Shown one piece after another: positions 26,823 to 35,581 of a DNA stretch of 64,000 nucleotides. The translations under genes were made by a program, and so were the position numbers. Below the pieces are notes generated by a model. The model did no database searches. It saw only the letters and a list, made by a program, of their open reading frames with translations, and was not told the DNA's origin. The stretch comes from Pelagibacterium limicola (lineage in GTDB: Bacteria > Pseudomonadota > Alphaproteobacteria > Rhizobiales > Devosiaceae), in NCBI RefSeq assembly GCF_015694405.1, contig NZ_JADQDB010000002.1, forward strand, positions 539,963 to 603,962, given 5' to 3'. Every line of letters starts with the position of its first letter. Within the stretch, counting starts at the first letter, position 1.

Positions 26823-28235
26823 CTATTTCGCCACGAGGCTCGGCCACTTGTGGTGGAAGTCGCCTTCCCTATCGATCCGCTTGAATCCATGAGCACCGAA
26901 GAAATCGCGCTGGCCCTGGGTAAGATTGGTCGTACCATTCGCCTGCCGATAGGCATCGAAATAGGCAAGGGCGGAAGAAAGGCAAGGCGCCGGCATCTCG
27001 TTGACCGCACAAGTGGCGACCACGGCACGCAACGCCCCATTGCATTCCTTCATTAGCTCAACAAAGGCAGGTTGGGTAAGCAGGTTGGCGGCAGTTCCTG
27101 AAGCAAAGGATTGGGAAATCTGATCAAGGAAACGCGAGCGGATGATGCAGCCCGCGCGCCAGATCTTCGCGATTACGTCGAGTGGCAGGTTCCACCCGTT
27201 TTCCTCCGAAGCCTTGGCCATGACCGCGAAGCCCTGGGCGTAGGCCGCGATTTTTCCTGCCAACAGAGCTTTTTCCAATGTCTCTAGCGAGATCGTCGCC
27301 TTGCCCTTGGCCGCGGCGCCGTAGAGCTTCTCGCCTTCGATACGTTCGGTCTTCATCGAGGAGATTGAACGCGCCGCAACCGCGCCTTCGATCGTCGTGG
27401 CCGACACTCCCATGTTCAGCGCCTCGATGGCCGACCAGCGACCCGTGCCCTTCTGGCCTGCGGAATCGAGGATGATATCGACCAGCGGCTGGCCGGATGC
27501 CTCGTCCACAGCGTCCAAAACGTGGCCGGTAATTTCGATGAGATAGGAATCGAGTGGCCCCGCATTCCAGTCATTAAACACTTTGGCGCACTCGGATGCG
27601 GACATACCCAGGCCATCGCGCATCACCCCGTAGATTTCAGCGATCATCTGCATGTCGGCATATTCGATGCCATTGTGGATCGTTTTGACGAAGTGACCTG
27701 CCCCGCCAGTTCCCAGATAGGCGCAGCATGGCTCGCCATCGAACTTGGCGGAAATGGCGGTCAGCACCGCCTCAGCGTTCTTCCATTCGGCCTGCGAGCC
27801 ACCGACCATGATGGAAGGGCCATGCCGAGCCCCCTCTTCACCGCCCGAGACGCCTATGCCCAGAAATCCGATACCGGATCCGTCGAGCTCTGCGAACCGG
27901 CGCACGGTGTCGTGGTAATTGGCATTGCCGGCATCTATGATGACATCCCCTTTTTCCAGCAGCGGCCGGAGCTCGGCGATGACGGCGTCCACGGGTTCGC
28001 CGGCCTTGACCATGACGATGACCGATCGGGGGGCTTTGAGCATGCCCACGAAGGCTGCCAGATCGCCGCTGCCCATTACATTGCCGGCCAGATCGCCCGC
28101 CGACTCAAGGAACGCATCGACCTTGCTCGCGGTACGGTTGTAGACCGCAACCTTATAGCCATTATCCGCAATGTTGAGCGCCAGATTTTCGCCCATTACG
28201 CCGAGGCCGATCAGCCCGATATCTGCCTGAGTCAT
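26823..28235 (-). CDS. gnd: 6-phosphogluconate dehydrogenase (decarboxylating)
   Basis: 470 residues from the ATG at 28235 (GGAGA upstream); the open frame extends far upstream but with no similarity. It converts 6-phosphogluconate to ribulose 5-phosphate with NADP. Motifs: IGLGVMGENLALNIA for the dinucleotide, NRTASK giving NADP preference, VSGGEEGARHGPSIMVGG, VKTIHNGIEYADMQMIAE with the catalytic Lys and Glu, and the C-terminal RDFFGAHGFKRID. It is divergent from gntK, making a gluconate-use pair. Confidence 0.96.
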   Translation of the reverse strand: MTQADIGLIGLGVMGENLALNIADNGYKVAVYNRTASKVDAFLESAGDLAGNVMGSGDLAAFVGMLKAPRSVIVMVKAGEPVDAVIAELRPLLEKGDVIIDAGNANYHDTVRRFAELDGSGIGFLGIGVSGGEEGARHGPSIMVGGSQAEWKNAEAVLTAISAKFDGEPCCAYLGTGGAGHFVKTIHNGIEYADMQMIAEIYGVMRDGLGMSASECAKVFNDWNAGPLDSYLIEITGHVLDAVDEASGQPLVDIILDSAGQKGTGRWSAIEALNMGVSATTIEGAVAARSISSMKTERIEGEKLYGAAAKGKATISLETLEKALLAGKIAAYAQGFAVMAKASEENGWNLPLDVIAKIWRAGCIIRSRFLDQISQSFASGTAANLLTQPAFVELMKECNGALRAVVATCAVNEMPAPCLSSALAYFDAYRQANGTTNLTQGQRDFFGAHGFKRIDREGDFHHKWPSLVAK

Positions 28236-28413
28236 CACTATCTCCATAAGTGGCAATGGGTTTTCGCACAGTGGGCCCTCAACGTCAAAACGCCCGATGC
28301 AAACGCCGCCGATAGGATGTAAAATTTTTAGGCCGCCAGCGCGAGAGCTTTTCTCGCAGCTTGGTTGCGGTATAGATGAAATTGTAATCGATTGCAGGAA
28401 CGAGGAGGGCCAC

Positions 28414-28944
28414 ATGGGGTATGCCACGAGTTCGGCGGCCAACGCAGCGAGGCTCATCGTCGTTATGGGTGTCTCCGGGTCCGGCAAGACGACCATTGGC
28501 GAAAAGCTGGCGGAAGCGCTCGGGCTGCCGTTTCTCGATGCAGACAATTTCCATCCGCGCGCTAACGTGGAAAAGATGCGAGGGGGCCGCTCCCTCACCG
28601 ACGAGGATCGCTGGCCCTGGCTCGAAATCGTGGCCGATGCCATGCGCAACACAGCCGATACGCGGGGCCGCGTGGTCTGCGCCTGCTCGGCTCTGCGACG
28701 CGACTATCGTGATTTTCTGGTCAAGAAAGCCGGTGAGTCCATCGCCTTCATTTTGCTGCACGGCGACAAGGACGTCATTGCCAAACGACAGGCGAACCGC
28801 CCCGGCCACTTCATGCCTGCAGCCCTACTCGACAGCCAGTTTGCGACTCTTCAACTGCTAGGAGAAGACGAGAACGGCTTTATGCTCGACGTGGCCAATA
28901 CCGTCGAGGAACTGGTAACGCAGGCCGCTGAGCGGCTCTCTTAG
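28414..28944 (+). CDS. gntK: Gluconokinase
   Basis: 176 residues. P-loop GVSGSGKTTIGEKLA near residues 19-33, DADNFHPRANVEKM, the kinase segment CACSALRRDYRDFL and the lid region KRQANRPGHFMP are typical of the GntK-type small kinases. It phosphorylates gluconate to 6-phosphogluconate, the substrate of the divergent gnd. GAGGAGGG lies just before the ATG. The 178-base divergent region carries both promoters but I could not define an operator. The end overlaps the convergent TraB-family gene by four bases. Confidence 0.94.
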   Translation: MGYATSSAANAARLIVVMGVSGSGKTTIGEKLAEALGLPFLDADNFHPRANVEKMRGGRSLTDEDRWPWLEIVADAMRNTADTRGRVVCACSALRRDYRDFLVKKAGESIAFILLHGDKDVIAKRQANRPGHFMPAALLDSQFATLQLLGEDENGFMLDVANTVEELVTQAAERLS

Positions 28945-29813
28945 CGGTATTCTACCGAATAACCTCGGTCCTCGAGGATGGCAGGTATCGAGTCCGGCCC
29001 GGCAAAATGTGCGAGTCCAACTGCGACCATCACCCTGCCCTCCCCTTGGAGAATGGCCTCGATGCCGTCGGCAAACTCGCGATTCCGTTCGACCAGCAGT
29101 GCATCGTAGAACTCGGGAGAACTGCGGCGCATCTCTTCCAGAATGGCTTCGAGGGGAGCAAGATCTCCTGTCGTCCAGGCATCGAGGCTGACAATGAGTT
29201 CCTCAATGGATCTGTCCGCCTCGAACAATACTTCGCGCAGCAGCCCGACCTGCGTTGCCTCGTCCATGTCGGCAAACACCTGAAATTGTCCCTCGAAGGA
29301 TTCGAACCCATGGACCGGAATGGCATGGCTCCGCGCCAGTTCTTCGATGTAGATGTCCAGTCCCTGCGCGGGATCGAAGCCCGCGGCCCCCAGTACCAGC
29401 CCGGTGACCTGAAGGTAGGCAAACCAGGGACGTGCGTCCAAATAGCTTTCCAGCGGAACGCCATGTTCGGCAAGCAATGCCGCAAGCGCCTCTAGATCGG
29501 CGTCTTCGAGCACGTCCGTCAACGGCCGCTCCGGTGAGAGACCGTATTGCGCGATAAGGGCGAACATGGAGGGCGGGGGATTGGAAATATCGGCGATCTC
29601 GAGCCAGACCGCGTCGGATTTGGCGACCAGTTCGGAATAAAGAGCGAGGCCGGTGTTGTCTTCTCCGCGCATCATGTGAACCGTTCCGGCCATGTAGACG
29701 ACGGAATCGGCGTTCCGCACGATCCAGATCGGCGGGTCGGCACGCTCGGCCCACGCCTGTGTGGGGAACGAGGCGATAACGAGCAGGCACAGCGGAACAA
29801 TCAATCTCGACAT
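28941..29813 (-). CDS. TraB/GumN family protein, exported
   Basis: 290 residues from the ATG at 29813 (GGAG upstream). The signal peptide (residues 1-22) ends TQAWA. It has the two GxxH signatures of the TraB/PrgY family: MAGTVHMM near residue 45 and VAVGLAHFAGPDSI near 270, with intervening acidic helices and conserved PLESYLDARPWFAYLQV. The family is linked to the tiki/EreA-like fold, perhaps metalloprotease-like, but is largely uncharacterised in bacteria. Likely periplasmic. Confidence 0.85.
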   Translation of the reverse strand: MSRLIVPLCLLVIASFPTQAWAERADPPIWIVRNADSVVYMAGTVHMMRGEDNTGLALYSELVAKSDAVWLEIADISNPPPSMFALIAQYGLSPERPLTDVLEDADLEALAALLAEHGVPLESYLDARPWFAYLQVTGLVLGAAGFDPAQGLDIYIEELARSHAIPVHGFESFEGQFQVFADMDEATQVGLLREVLFEADRSIEELIVSLDAWTTGDLAPLEAILEEMRRSSPEFYDALLVERNREFADGIEAILQGEGRVMVAVGLAHFAGPDSIPAILEDRGYSVEYR

Positions 29814-29918
29814 CGGAGGACTCCAATAAGGCTCCACCGAGCCGACCATATAATCGATATCAGAAAGACAAGGCTCTCCAAGGAGAAAATGGAACGTCCA
29901 AGCAGGACCGCGGTTCCC

Positions 29919-30185
29919 TCAGTCGCCAGGTTTCAACTCGGCCGCTGCACGCAGCCAGGCCTTGCGCTCTGGCGACACCTCCCGCCAATCGCTCCCGGTC
30001 AACGCCGCGTCCATTGCATAGAGCGCGTTGAGGGATACGCGGTTGCCGAACACAAATCTGAGCCTGAGATAGGCACCAACCGCGCCCACCGCACGCAAGG
30101 CTTCGGCGTCCGGGATGCCGACTTCGATGAGCATGGCCTGCGTGACCTTGCCCAGGTTGCGCATCGCGCTGATCGCCCCGGTCAT
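29919..30185 (-). CDS. TfoX/Sxy C-terminal domain protein (stand-alone)
   Basis: 88 residues. It begins SAMRNLGKVTQAMLIEVGIPDAEAL, the helix-turn pattern of the TfoX C-terminal domain, and ends with SLNALYAMDAALTGSDW. The N-terminal TfoX domain is absent, so it is not a full competence regulator. Stand-alone C-terminal versions are frequent in alphaproteobacteria and of unknown function. It is an isolated gene just downstream of the TipA-type regulator gene on the same strand (91 bases). Confidence 0.8.
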   Translation of the reverse strand: MTGAISAMRNLGKVTQAMLIEVGIPDAEALRAVGAVGAYLRLRFVFGNRVSLNALYAMDAALTGSDWREVSPERKAWLRAAAELKPGD

Positions 30186-30276
30186 TTCCTACCCCCCAAC
30201 TTTCGAAAACGCTCCCTGTCTTATTTCAACAAGGAGCGTTCAAATTAGCCGACCTGAGGCTGAAATGTCAGGGCCA

Positions 30277-31044
30277 TCAACCCTGCCGCGCAGCCCAGGA
30301 TTTCATCGCCTCGGTCAACCAGATGGTGAATCCCGGCGCAATGGCTTCATAGCGGGCAGCGAAGTCCGGATGCGCGAGGTACATGTCCGCGAGCCCGGCA
30401 TAGGCCTGCGGTGGGCACGGCTTGTCCCACATTTTGCCCACCCACGCGCGGTGAGCCTCGATGAGCGCATCGTTGACGGGATCATCCGCGGCGATGCCCC
30501 GCTGCATGGCTTCGGCGAGGCCCCGCTCGATGGGCTCAAGTTCAGCCATCTGCTGTTGCATCGCCCCTTCGGGCTGCGAGGCCATGACGGCCTTGCTCTG
30601 CGCGATGCGATCGGCCATGTCCGGCCCGTAGGTGTCGACGAGCCACCGCTCGTATTCGGCCTGCTTTTTGGGATCGACGATCCCCGTGTACAAATCGGCG
30701 TCCTTCATGGCGCGATCTCCTTTCAGTTCGGCGATCGTGCGGTCGATCGTCCTCAACATCCCGGACAGCCGTTGGGTCTCGCCAGCGATCCTTTCGCGCT
30801 GTTTCATGAGCGCTTCGAGCCTATCGAAGCCCGGATCGTCCAGAATATCCGCGATCTCCGCGAGCGGGATGCCCAATTCGCGGTGAATGAGAATCTGTTG
30901 CAGGCGCAGCAGATTTTCGCGATCGTAGTAGCGATAGCCGTTGGTGCCGGTATGCGCGGGTCGGAGCAAACTGATGGCGTCATAATGATGCAGGGCGCGG
31001 ACCGAAACCCCTGCCAGTTCTGCAACCCGTTTGACTGTGTACAT
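30277..31044 (-). CDS. MerR-family regulator of the TipA type
   Basis: 255 residues. The MerR DNA-binding domain is at 1-70 (YTVKRVAELAGVSVRALHHYD, then a coiled coil to about 115). The C-terminal domain (about 125-255) is TipAS-like: a helical bundle with EYERWLVDTYGPDM and PPQAYAGLADMYLAHPDFAARYE, which in TipA binds thiopeptide antibiotics. Here the inducer is not known. The gene is not next to an obvious efflux pump. Confidence 0.9.
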   Translation of the reverse strand: MYTVKRVAELAGVSVRALHHYDAISLLRPAHTGTNGYRYYDRENLLRLQQILIHRELGIPLAEIADILDDPGFDRLEALMKQRERIAGETQRLSGMLRTIDRTIAELKGDRAMKDADLYTGIVDPKKQAEYERWLVDTYGPDMADRIAQSKAVMASQPEGAMQQQMAELEPIERGLAEAMQRGIAADDPVNDALIEAHRAWVGKMWDKPCPPQAYAGLADMYLAHPDFAARYEAIAPGFTIWLTEAMKSWAARQG

Positions 31045-31247
31045 CGTCCGCCTCCTTCTCCGCGCTTTCCGCAGGACCAGGGTCTTAGGCTCTCACGCCA
31101 CGTGAGGGTCAACCCCTTCCCGGCATTTGAAAAGACTGGGTGATGCTCTGTTCACCATGAGCACAGTGTTCCCCGGCCGGAAAGTAATTGGTGACCCTCT
31201 CTGGTGCCATATTGTCTCTGCCACAGAGCCCGACGGAGAAAGACGGT

Positions 31248-31559
31248 ATGAACGCACCATCACGCCAGGAACTCGCTCTCATGCTGGTATGGGCCTTTCG
31301 CGACCAGAAGGTCGAATCGGCCTACGATCCCCACGCAGACGCGCTAACGCTGTATCACAACGTGATGGCGCTTCCGGTCGAAGAGGCCGCAGCTGTCATC
31401 TCTTGTGCTCGCTCGGGCAACATACCTCCCTCCGACCCATTGATGCTTGCGCGCTGGACCCGGGGCGTCTGCCTTCTGCGCGAGATCATACAACAGCCCA
31501 TGTGCGAGCTCTCGATTGCCCGCCCTGAGCGAGAATCCCCGGCCGCAACCGCCGCATGA
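31248..31559 (+). CDS. Hypothetical protein
   Basis: 103 residues from the ATG at 31248, which has GGAGAAAG upstream. It has an alpha-helical composition with several cysteines (ISCARSG, GVCLL, PMCELS). No signal peptide, span or motif is recognised. The context (TipA regulator upstream on the opposite strand, EF-hand gene downstream) gives no functional clue. Confidence 0.5.
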   Translation: MNAPSRQELALMLVWAFRDQKVESAYDPHADALTLYHNVMALPVEEAAAVISCARSGNIPPSDPLMLARWTRGVCLLREIIQQPMCELSIARPERESPAATAA

Positions 31560-31755
31560 TCGAACGGGTCTGCCCAAACACGGCCAAAGCTGGGCAAAAT
31601 TGCCTATAAATTTCCGTGTGATGGCCTTATGAGGGCCAAGTCTCCGCCACGTATCCCGCTCACGATCCGATCACGGTTTCGCGAACGGGCGGAATCGTCG
31701 GCGGGTGGATCCCCGCTCCGCCGTTTTTCAACGATACATGGAGCATGAAATTCCC

Positions 31756-32001
31756 ATGAAGAAGACCGTTATTACTCTTGCCGCCCTGCTAGGCCTTTCC
31801 GTTGCCGCACCGGCACTGGCCCAGAGCGTCGATTTCGATACCATCGATGCAAATATGGACGGTGTAGTCAGCTTCGAGGAACTTCAGGTGGCCCTCCCCG
31901 CCATTACCCAGGAAGATTTCGATATTCTCGACACTGACGGCGACGGCGTGCTCTCGCGCGAAGAATTCGCCGTTCTCCTGGAAGCGCCTGCAGCTCAGTA
32001 G
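31756..32001 (+). CDS. Small secreted EF-hand calcium-binding protein
   Basis: 81 residues from the ATG at 31756. The signal peptide is at 1-22 (AAPALA before QSVD). Two EF-hand loops follow: DANMDGVVSFEE at about 30-41 and DTDGDGVLSREE at about 55-66, both with the canonical acidic positions. It is likely periplasmic and binds calcium. The gene is closed by a hairpin and is followed by the FNR-box membrane protein gene about 190 bases downstream. Confidence 0.85.
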   Translation: MKKTVITLAALLGLSVAAPALAQSVDFDTIDANMDGVVSFEELQVALPAITQEDFDILDTDGDGVLSREEFAVLLEAPAAQ

Positions 32002-32012
32002 GTTCTCCAAAG

Positions 32013-32044
32013 AGCGATGTCGCCACAAAGCGGCATCGCTTCTT
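32013..32044 (+). terminator. Probable intrinsic terminator
   Basis: AGCGATGTCGC (32013-32023) pairs with GCGGCATCGCT (32030-32040) with one wobble, and a short T-rich tail (TCTT) follows. It lies after the EF-hand gene. The poor T-run lowers confidence. Confidence 0.6.
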
Positions 32045-32117
32045 ACCATCCGTATCACTTCCCCCTCAGATTTCTCTCCAGAGATTCAATCGCATCGGTC
32101 GAGGCTTCGCCGGCTAT

Positions 32118-32131
32118 TTGATCTGGATCAA
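32118..32131. promoter_or_regulatory. FNR/FixK-type (anaerobic) box
   Basis: TTGAT-CTGG-ATCAA is a perfect consensus FNR/FixK palindrome. An AT-rich stretch (TAATAATAT, 32148-32156) suitable as a -10 lies downstream, placing the box near -40 of a likely start site, as in activating promoters. The next gene starts at 32193. Confidence 0.75.
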
Positions 32132-32192
32132 TGCCGCAACTGTGCGCTAATAATATTCGAATCTTCTAAATTACGAATATATGGAGCACCGC

Positions 32193-33404
32193 ATGATCCC
32201 CCGTATGCCTGACGCTCTTGGCGAGCGATACTCTCCTCTTTATTTCCTTGCCGCCCTCGGCGCGGGTGGCCTGTCGGTATCCTTCTTCCTCTACCTCATG
32301 TTTTGGGTACCCCACCCCGGGCAGGCGGTACCGATCTTTGAAGACATATTAAGTGCGTTTCAGACAGGAGGCGTCCTCGATCGCACGATGATCGCCGTCG
32401 CCTGGATCGGCGTTGCATTGTTTGCTGCCCTGCACTATCGGCTGCTCGCCTGGAATTTCGCTCAACTCTCCCACTTTCGGAAAACGGCAGCCTACACTCA
32501 GCTGCGCAATTCCAACGCCGAGACCCAACTTCTTGCCGCGCCGCTCGCGCTTGCTATGGCAATGAACGCTGCATTTGTTCTCGGCCTCGTCTTCGTGCCC
32601 GGCCTCTGGTCGGTCGTCGAGTACCTATTTCCCGTCGCGATTCTCGTCTTTGCTGCCATAGGTGTTTATGCCTTTAAACTCCTTGGGGACTTTTTCGGTC
32701 GCGTCCTGGTCTCTGGCGGATTCAACCCCGAAAAGAATAACAGCCTGAGCCAGCTTATGCCGTCGTTTGCATTGGCAATGATTGGCGTCGGGCTCGCTGC
32801 ACCTGCCGCGATGAGCGGCGTTCTGGCGACCGCGGGGATCGCCTACATCCTATCCATCATATTCATCACCGCTGCAGTCCTTCTCGGTGCCATTCAAATC
32901 GTTCTTGGGTTCAAGGCCATGCTCGAGAACGGCGTGGATCTTCAAGCTGCGCCGACACTTTGGGTCGCGATTCCCATCGTCACGGTGATTTCGATTGCGG
33001 TCCTGCGGCTCGGACACGGTGCGCACGAGCACTTCGACCCGACGGCATCCACAAGCCAGTTCACATTTCTCACGGTCATGCTGGCCATCCAGATCGCGGT
33101 CGGCCTCCTCGGTTGCGTAGTGCTGGGCAAACTCGGATATTTCGGCAAGTTCGTCACAGGAGTAGACAAGTCAGCGGGCACCTATGCCCTGGTCTGCCCG
33201 CCGGTCGCCATGAACGTGATGCTCCAGTTCTATATCAATCGCGGCCTCGTACCGGCGGGGATACTGGAAAAAGGGTCAGCAACCTATATCGCGCTCTCGG
33301 CGCTGGCTCTGGCGTTTCAATTAGCGGCGGTCTGGCTGGTCTTTAGGCTCAATGCCAAGCACTTCCCCAGAGGTGCAAATCCCAAGGCCGTTCCGGCTGA
33401 ATAG
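32193..33404 (+). CDS. Polytopic membrane protein, TsoY-like (tentative), behind an FNR-type box
   Basis: 403 residues from the ATG at 32193, which has GGAG six bases upstream; an ATG 12 bases earlier lacks a ribosome site. Ten or so membrane spans. The N-terminal segment YSPLYFLAALGAGGLSVSFF and FWVPHPGQAVPIFEDI, and the late segment ALVCPPVAMNVML with a cysteine, recall a family I know as TsoY (seleno)proteins, possibly with Cys in place of selenocysteine. This assignment is from memory and tentative; resemblance to TDT/SLAC1-type channels is an alternative. The anaerobic-type promoter suggests a role at low oxygen. It ends in a terminator before tRNA-Leu. Confidence 0.7.
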   Translation: MIPRMPDALGERYSPLYFLAALGAGGLSVSFFLYLMFWVPHPGQAVPIFEDILSAFQTGGVLDRTMIAVAWIGVALFAALHYRLLAWNFAQLSHFRKTAAYTQLRNSNAETQLLAAPLALAMAMNAAFVLGLVFVPGLWSVVEYLFPVAILVFAAIGVYAFKLLGDFFGRVLVSGGFNPEKNNSLSQLMPSFALAMIGVGLAAPAAMSGVLATAGIAYILSIIFITAAVLLGAIQIVLGFKAMLENGVDLQAAPTLWVAIPIVTVISIAVLRLGHGAHEHFDPTASTSQFTFLTVMLAIQIAVGLLGCVVLGKLGYFGKFVTGVDKSAGTYALVCPPVAMNVMLQFYINRGLVPAGILEKGSATYIALSALALAFQLAAVWLVFRLNAKHFPRGANPKAVPAE

Positions 33405-33423
33405 CAGGAACGAAGTCAAACCC

Positions 33424-33458
33424 GGGACCGGCATGCCGACCGCAGGCTGGTCCCTTTT
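33424..33458 (+). terminator. Probable intrinsic terminator
   Basis: GGGACCGGC (33424-33432) pairs with GCTGGTCCC (33446-33454) with one wobble, followed by TTTT. It lies 20 bases after the membrane protein stop. Confidence 0.65.
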
Positions 33459-33471
33459 GGTATCATGCGCT

Positions 33472-33558
33472 TGGTGCGGGCGGCGGGACTCGAACCCGCA
33501 CGGGGATACCCCCTCAAGATTTTAAGTCTTGTGTGTCTACCAGTTCCACCACGCCCGC
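33472..33558 (-). tRNA. tRNA-Leu (anticodon UAA)
   Basis: On the minus strand the 87-base unit runs GCGGGCG to the encoded CCA. The acceptor arms (33552-33558 and 33476-33482) are fully complementary. The anticodon loop reads CTTAAAA flanked by CAAGA and TCTTG, giving UAA. A long variable arm (GAGGGGGTATCCCC region) and GGTTCGAGTCC in the T arm are typical of leucine tRNAs. Confidence 0.95.
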
Positions 33559-33606
33559 GGCAGATGCCCCTCACATACAGGGCCGATCCGAAATGACAAG
33601 CCCCGC

Positions 33607-34185
33607 CTAGGCTTTGAGAAGCGCCAGCAGTTTTTCCCCGCGCGGCGACAAGCGGTAACCGGTCTCAAGGCTCTCGGTGAGACCAAGCGCCTTCAATTCC
33701 CGGACACTCGCCTTGAACACGGGCTTTTCCAATCCCGTTTCGCCCGCCAGAGCTTCGGCGCGCACTCCCGGCCTTTCTGCGATCAGCGAGAGGGCTGCGT
33801 GGCTCCAGCCGATCTTGGTGCGTGCATCGATCTTTGCAAGTTCGGCGACAATACCACTGAGCTTTGTCGGATCGAGTGCATTATCTGATCGCAGCTCCTC
33901 GCGCGGATCGGGGCCCAAATAACGCACTTCGATACGGTCGAGGTCGCCGGGCTTCATCGTCTCAAGCCACGAAAGGAAATCGGAAACATCGCGGAAACCG
34001 GCGCGCTTCGCGTCTGCGTCCGTAACCTCCCCAGCGCTGATCGGCGTGATCGCACCGATCTGCAGCACGCCCACCTTCGTCTTGAGCGTACCGCCGGGTT
34101 TGACCGTGCGCTTTCGCCAGCGGCGGAACTGCAGGGTGATCTCGCCCGATTTGATCTTCTCGAGAACCTCGAGCTTGATGAGCAT
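33607..34185 (-). CDS. ASCH/PUA-like domain protein with C-terminal winged-helix-like region
   Basis: 192 residues. The N-terminus (IKLEVLEKIKSGEITLQFRRWRK, split by family-typical positions, then VGVLQIGAI) fits the ASCH fold of small PUA-like RNA-interacting proteins. The C-terminal 90 residues read as a winged helix (IGWSHAALSLIAERPG, LKALGLTE). No catalytic motif. It starts three bases after gpt, so it belongs to the cinA-like/gpt transcript; a link to nucleotide or RNA metabolism is inferred from that context. Confidence 0.65.
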   Translation of the reverse strand: MLIKLEVLEKIKSGEITLQFRRWRKRTVKPGGTLKTKVGVLQIGAITPISAGEVTDADAKRAGFRDVSDFLSWLETMKPGDLDRIEVRYLGPDPREELRSDNALDPTKLSGIVAELAKIDARTKIGWSHAALSLIAERPGVRAEALAGETGLEKPVFKASVRELKALGLTESLETGYRLSPRGEKLLALLKA

Positions 34186-34188
34186 TGT

Positions 34189-34683
34189 TCAGTCGGTGCC
34201 CCCGGTGATCGGTGGCGCATAGGTGAAATCAAGATCCCACGGGAAATAGATCCACGTGTCCTGGCTGACCTCGGTAATGAACGTATCGACCATCTCCCGG
34301 CCGAGCGGCTTGGCGTAGACGGTGGCGAAATGGGCATGAGGCAGCATGTCGCGCACCGCGCGGGCCGTCGCGCCCGTATCGACGAGATCGTCGATGATGA
34401 GGAGTTTTTTGCTCGAAGCGTCGGCTGCAATGAGATCGTGATTGATAGACTTCATCACCCGGACTTCGCCCTGGTTCTGGTGGTCATACGACTTGACCGA
34501 CACACTCTCGATCACGCGGATATTGAGTTCACGCGCAATGATTGCGGCCGGCACCAGTCCGCCCCGCGTGATCGCGACGATAGCATGGAACGGCCCCTCG
34601 CTGGTCAGGCGCCACGCAAGCGCACGCGAATCGCGGTGGAATTGATCCCAGGACACCGGGAAGGACTTGTTGGGCTGGTTCAT
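34189..34683 (-). CDS. gpt: Xanthine phosphoribosyltransferase
   Basis: 164 residues. The PRPP-binding loop is [17 protein letters not shown] near 95-110, and an early [17 protein letters not shown] segment fits the type I PRTase fold. It salvages xanthine and guanine to nucleotides. Its ATG shares one base with the stop of the cinA-like gene (TGATG), so translation is coupled. The start at 34683 is preferred to a TTG one codon earlier. Confidence 0.93.
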   Translation of the reverse strand: MNQPNKSFPVSWDQFHRDSRALAWRLTSEGPFHAIVAITRGGLVPAAIIARELNIRVIESVSVKSYDHQNQGEVRVMKSINHDLIAADASSKKLLIIDDLVDTGATARAVRDMLPHAHFATVYAKPLGREMVDTFITEVSQDTWIYFPWDLDFTYAPPITGGTD

Positions 34684-35453
34684 CAATATGGCTCCTTGGG
34701 AAGCGTGATATTCTTTTTGGCATGAAGCCCGTCGACGAGGGCCTGCACTTCGGCGGTTGCCGCATCCAGCCGCGTAAGGTCGGAGCTGCGCAGCACGAGA
34801 TGGGTAAGAATATGCGTATGCCCCATCTGGGGATAAGACCCGATCTTGACGTCATCGTAGCGAGACTGGATTTCCGCCAGCGGATCGCCCAATGCCCCTT
34901 CGCCCACGCCCGCACTCACCGTCCGGCTCTCGACCTTGCGTCCGCCCTCCAGCGTGGGGGCGATGGCCTCCAGCATCGCCTTCATGATCACCGGCACTCC
35001 GGCCATCACATAGACATTGCCAATACGGAAGCCGGGCGCAGCAGACACCGCATTGACGATCAGATCGGCCCCTTGAGGGATGCGCGCCATGCGCAAACGG
35101 GCATTGGTGACCTCGGTCCCGGTCTCCTTCCATCGCGCTTCGAGCATCGCACGTGCCTGATCGTTGATCGGCAGTGCCACCTCGAATGCCTTGGCGATGG
35201 CATCGGCTGTGATGTCGTCATGCGTGGGGCCGATTCCACCGGTGGTAAACACATAGCGATATCGGGCCCGCAAGGCGTTGACCGCCTCGACGATCATATC
35301 CTCGATATCGGGCACCACCCGCACCTCGGTGAGCGCAATCCCGAGATCGGTGCAGAATTCCGCCGTCGCCGCGATGTTCAAATCCTTCGTCCGGCCCGAA
35401 AGGATTTCGTCGCCGATGACAAGAAGACCTGCAGTGACCTCGGTTTGACTCAT
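34683..35453 (-). CDS. CinA N-terminal / MoaB-MogA-like molybdopterin-binding domain protein
   Basis: 256 residues. The MoCF_biosynth domain shows [18 protein letters not shown] at the start and [22 protein letters not shown] near 67-88. The length and C-terminal part match the stand-alone alphaproteobacterial CinA-N form without the nicotinamide-mononucleotide deamidase domain. Function in these bacteria is uncertain (the domain relates to MoaB/MogA and to ADP-ribose pyrophosphatase activity in CinA). First gene of the cinA-like/gpt/ASCH unit. Confidence 0.88.
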   Translation of the reverse strand: MSQTEVTAGLLVIGDEILSGRTKDLNIAATAEFCTDLGIALTEVRVVPDIEDMIVEAVNALRARYRYVFTTGGIGPTHDDITADAIAKAFEVALPINDQARAMLEARWKETGTEVTNARLRMARIPQGADLIVNAVSAAPGFRIGNVYVMAGVPVIMKAMLEAIAPTLEGGRKVESRTVSAGVGEGALGDPLAEIQSRYDDVKIGSYPQMGHTHILTHLVLRSSDLTRLDAATAEVQALVDGLHAKKNITLPKEPY

Positions 35454-35581
35454 GGACGCGATCGCTTATGAGAGGAACTGGCATGGATGCCCGCACAAGC
35501 GGGGGAAATCAAGCAATAGACGAAACTTGCAGCGGTTATCGACAGGCAAGGCGCTCCAGAACCGCGCACCGGCGAGTGGGC

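Noticed and set aside
28236..28413. Search for an operator between gnd and gntK
   Set aside because: No convincing inverted repeat or promoter pair could be assigned.
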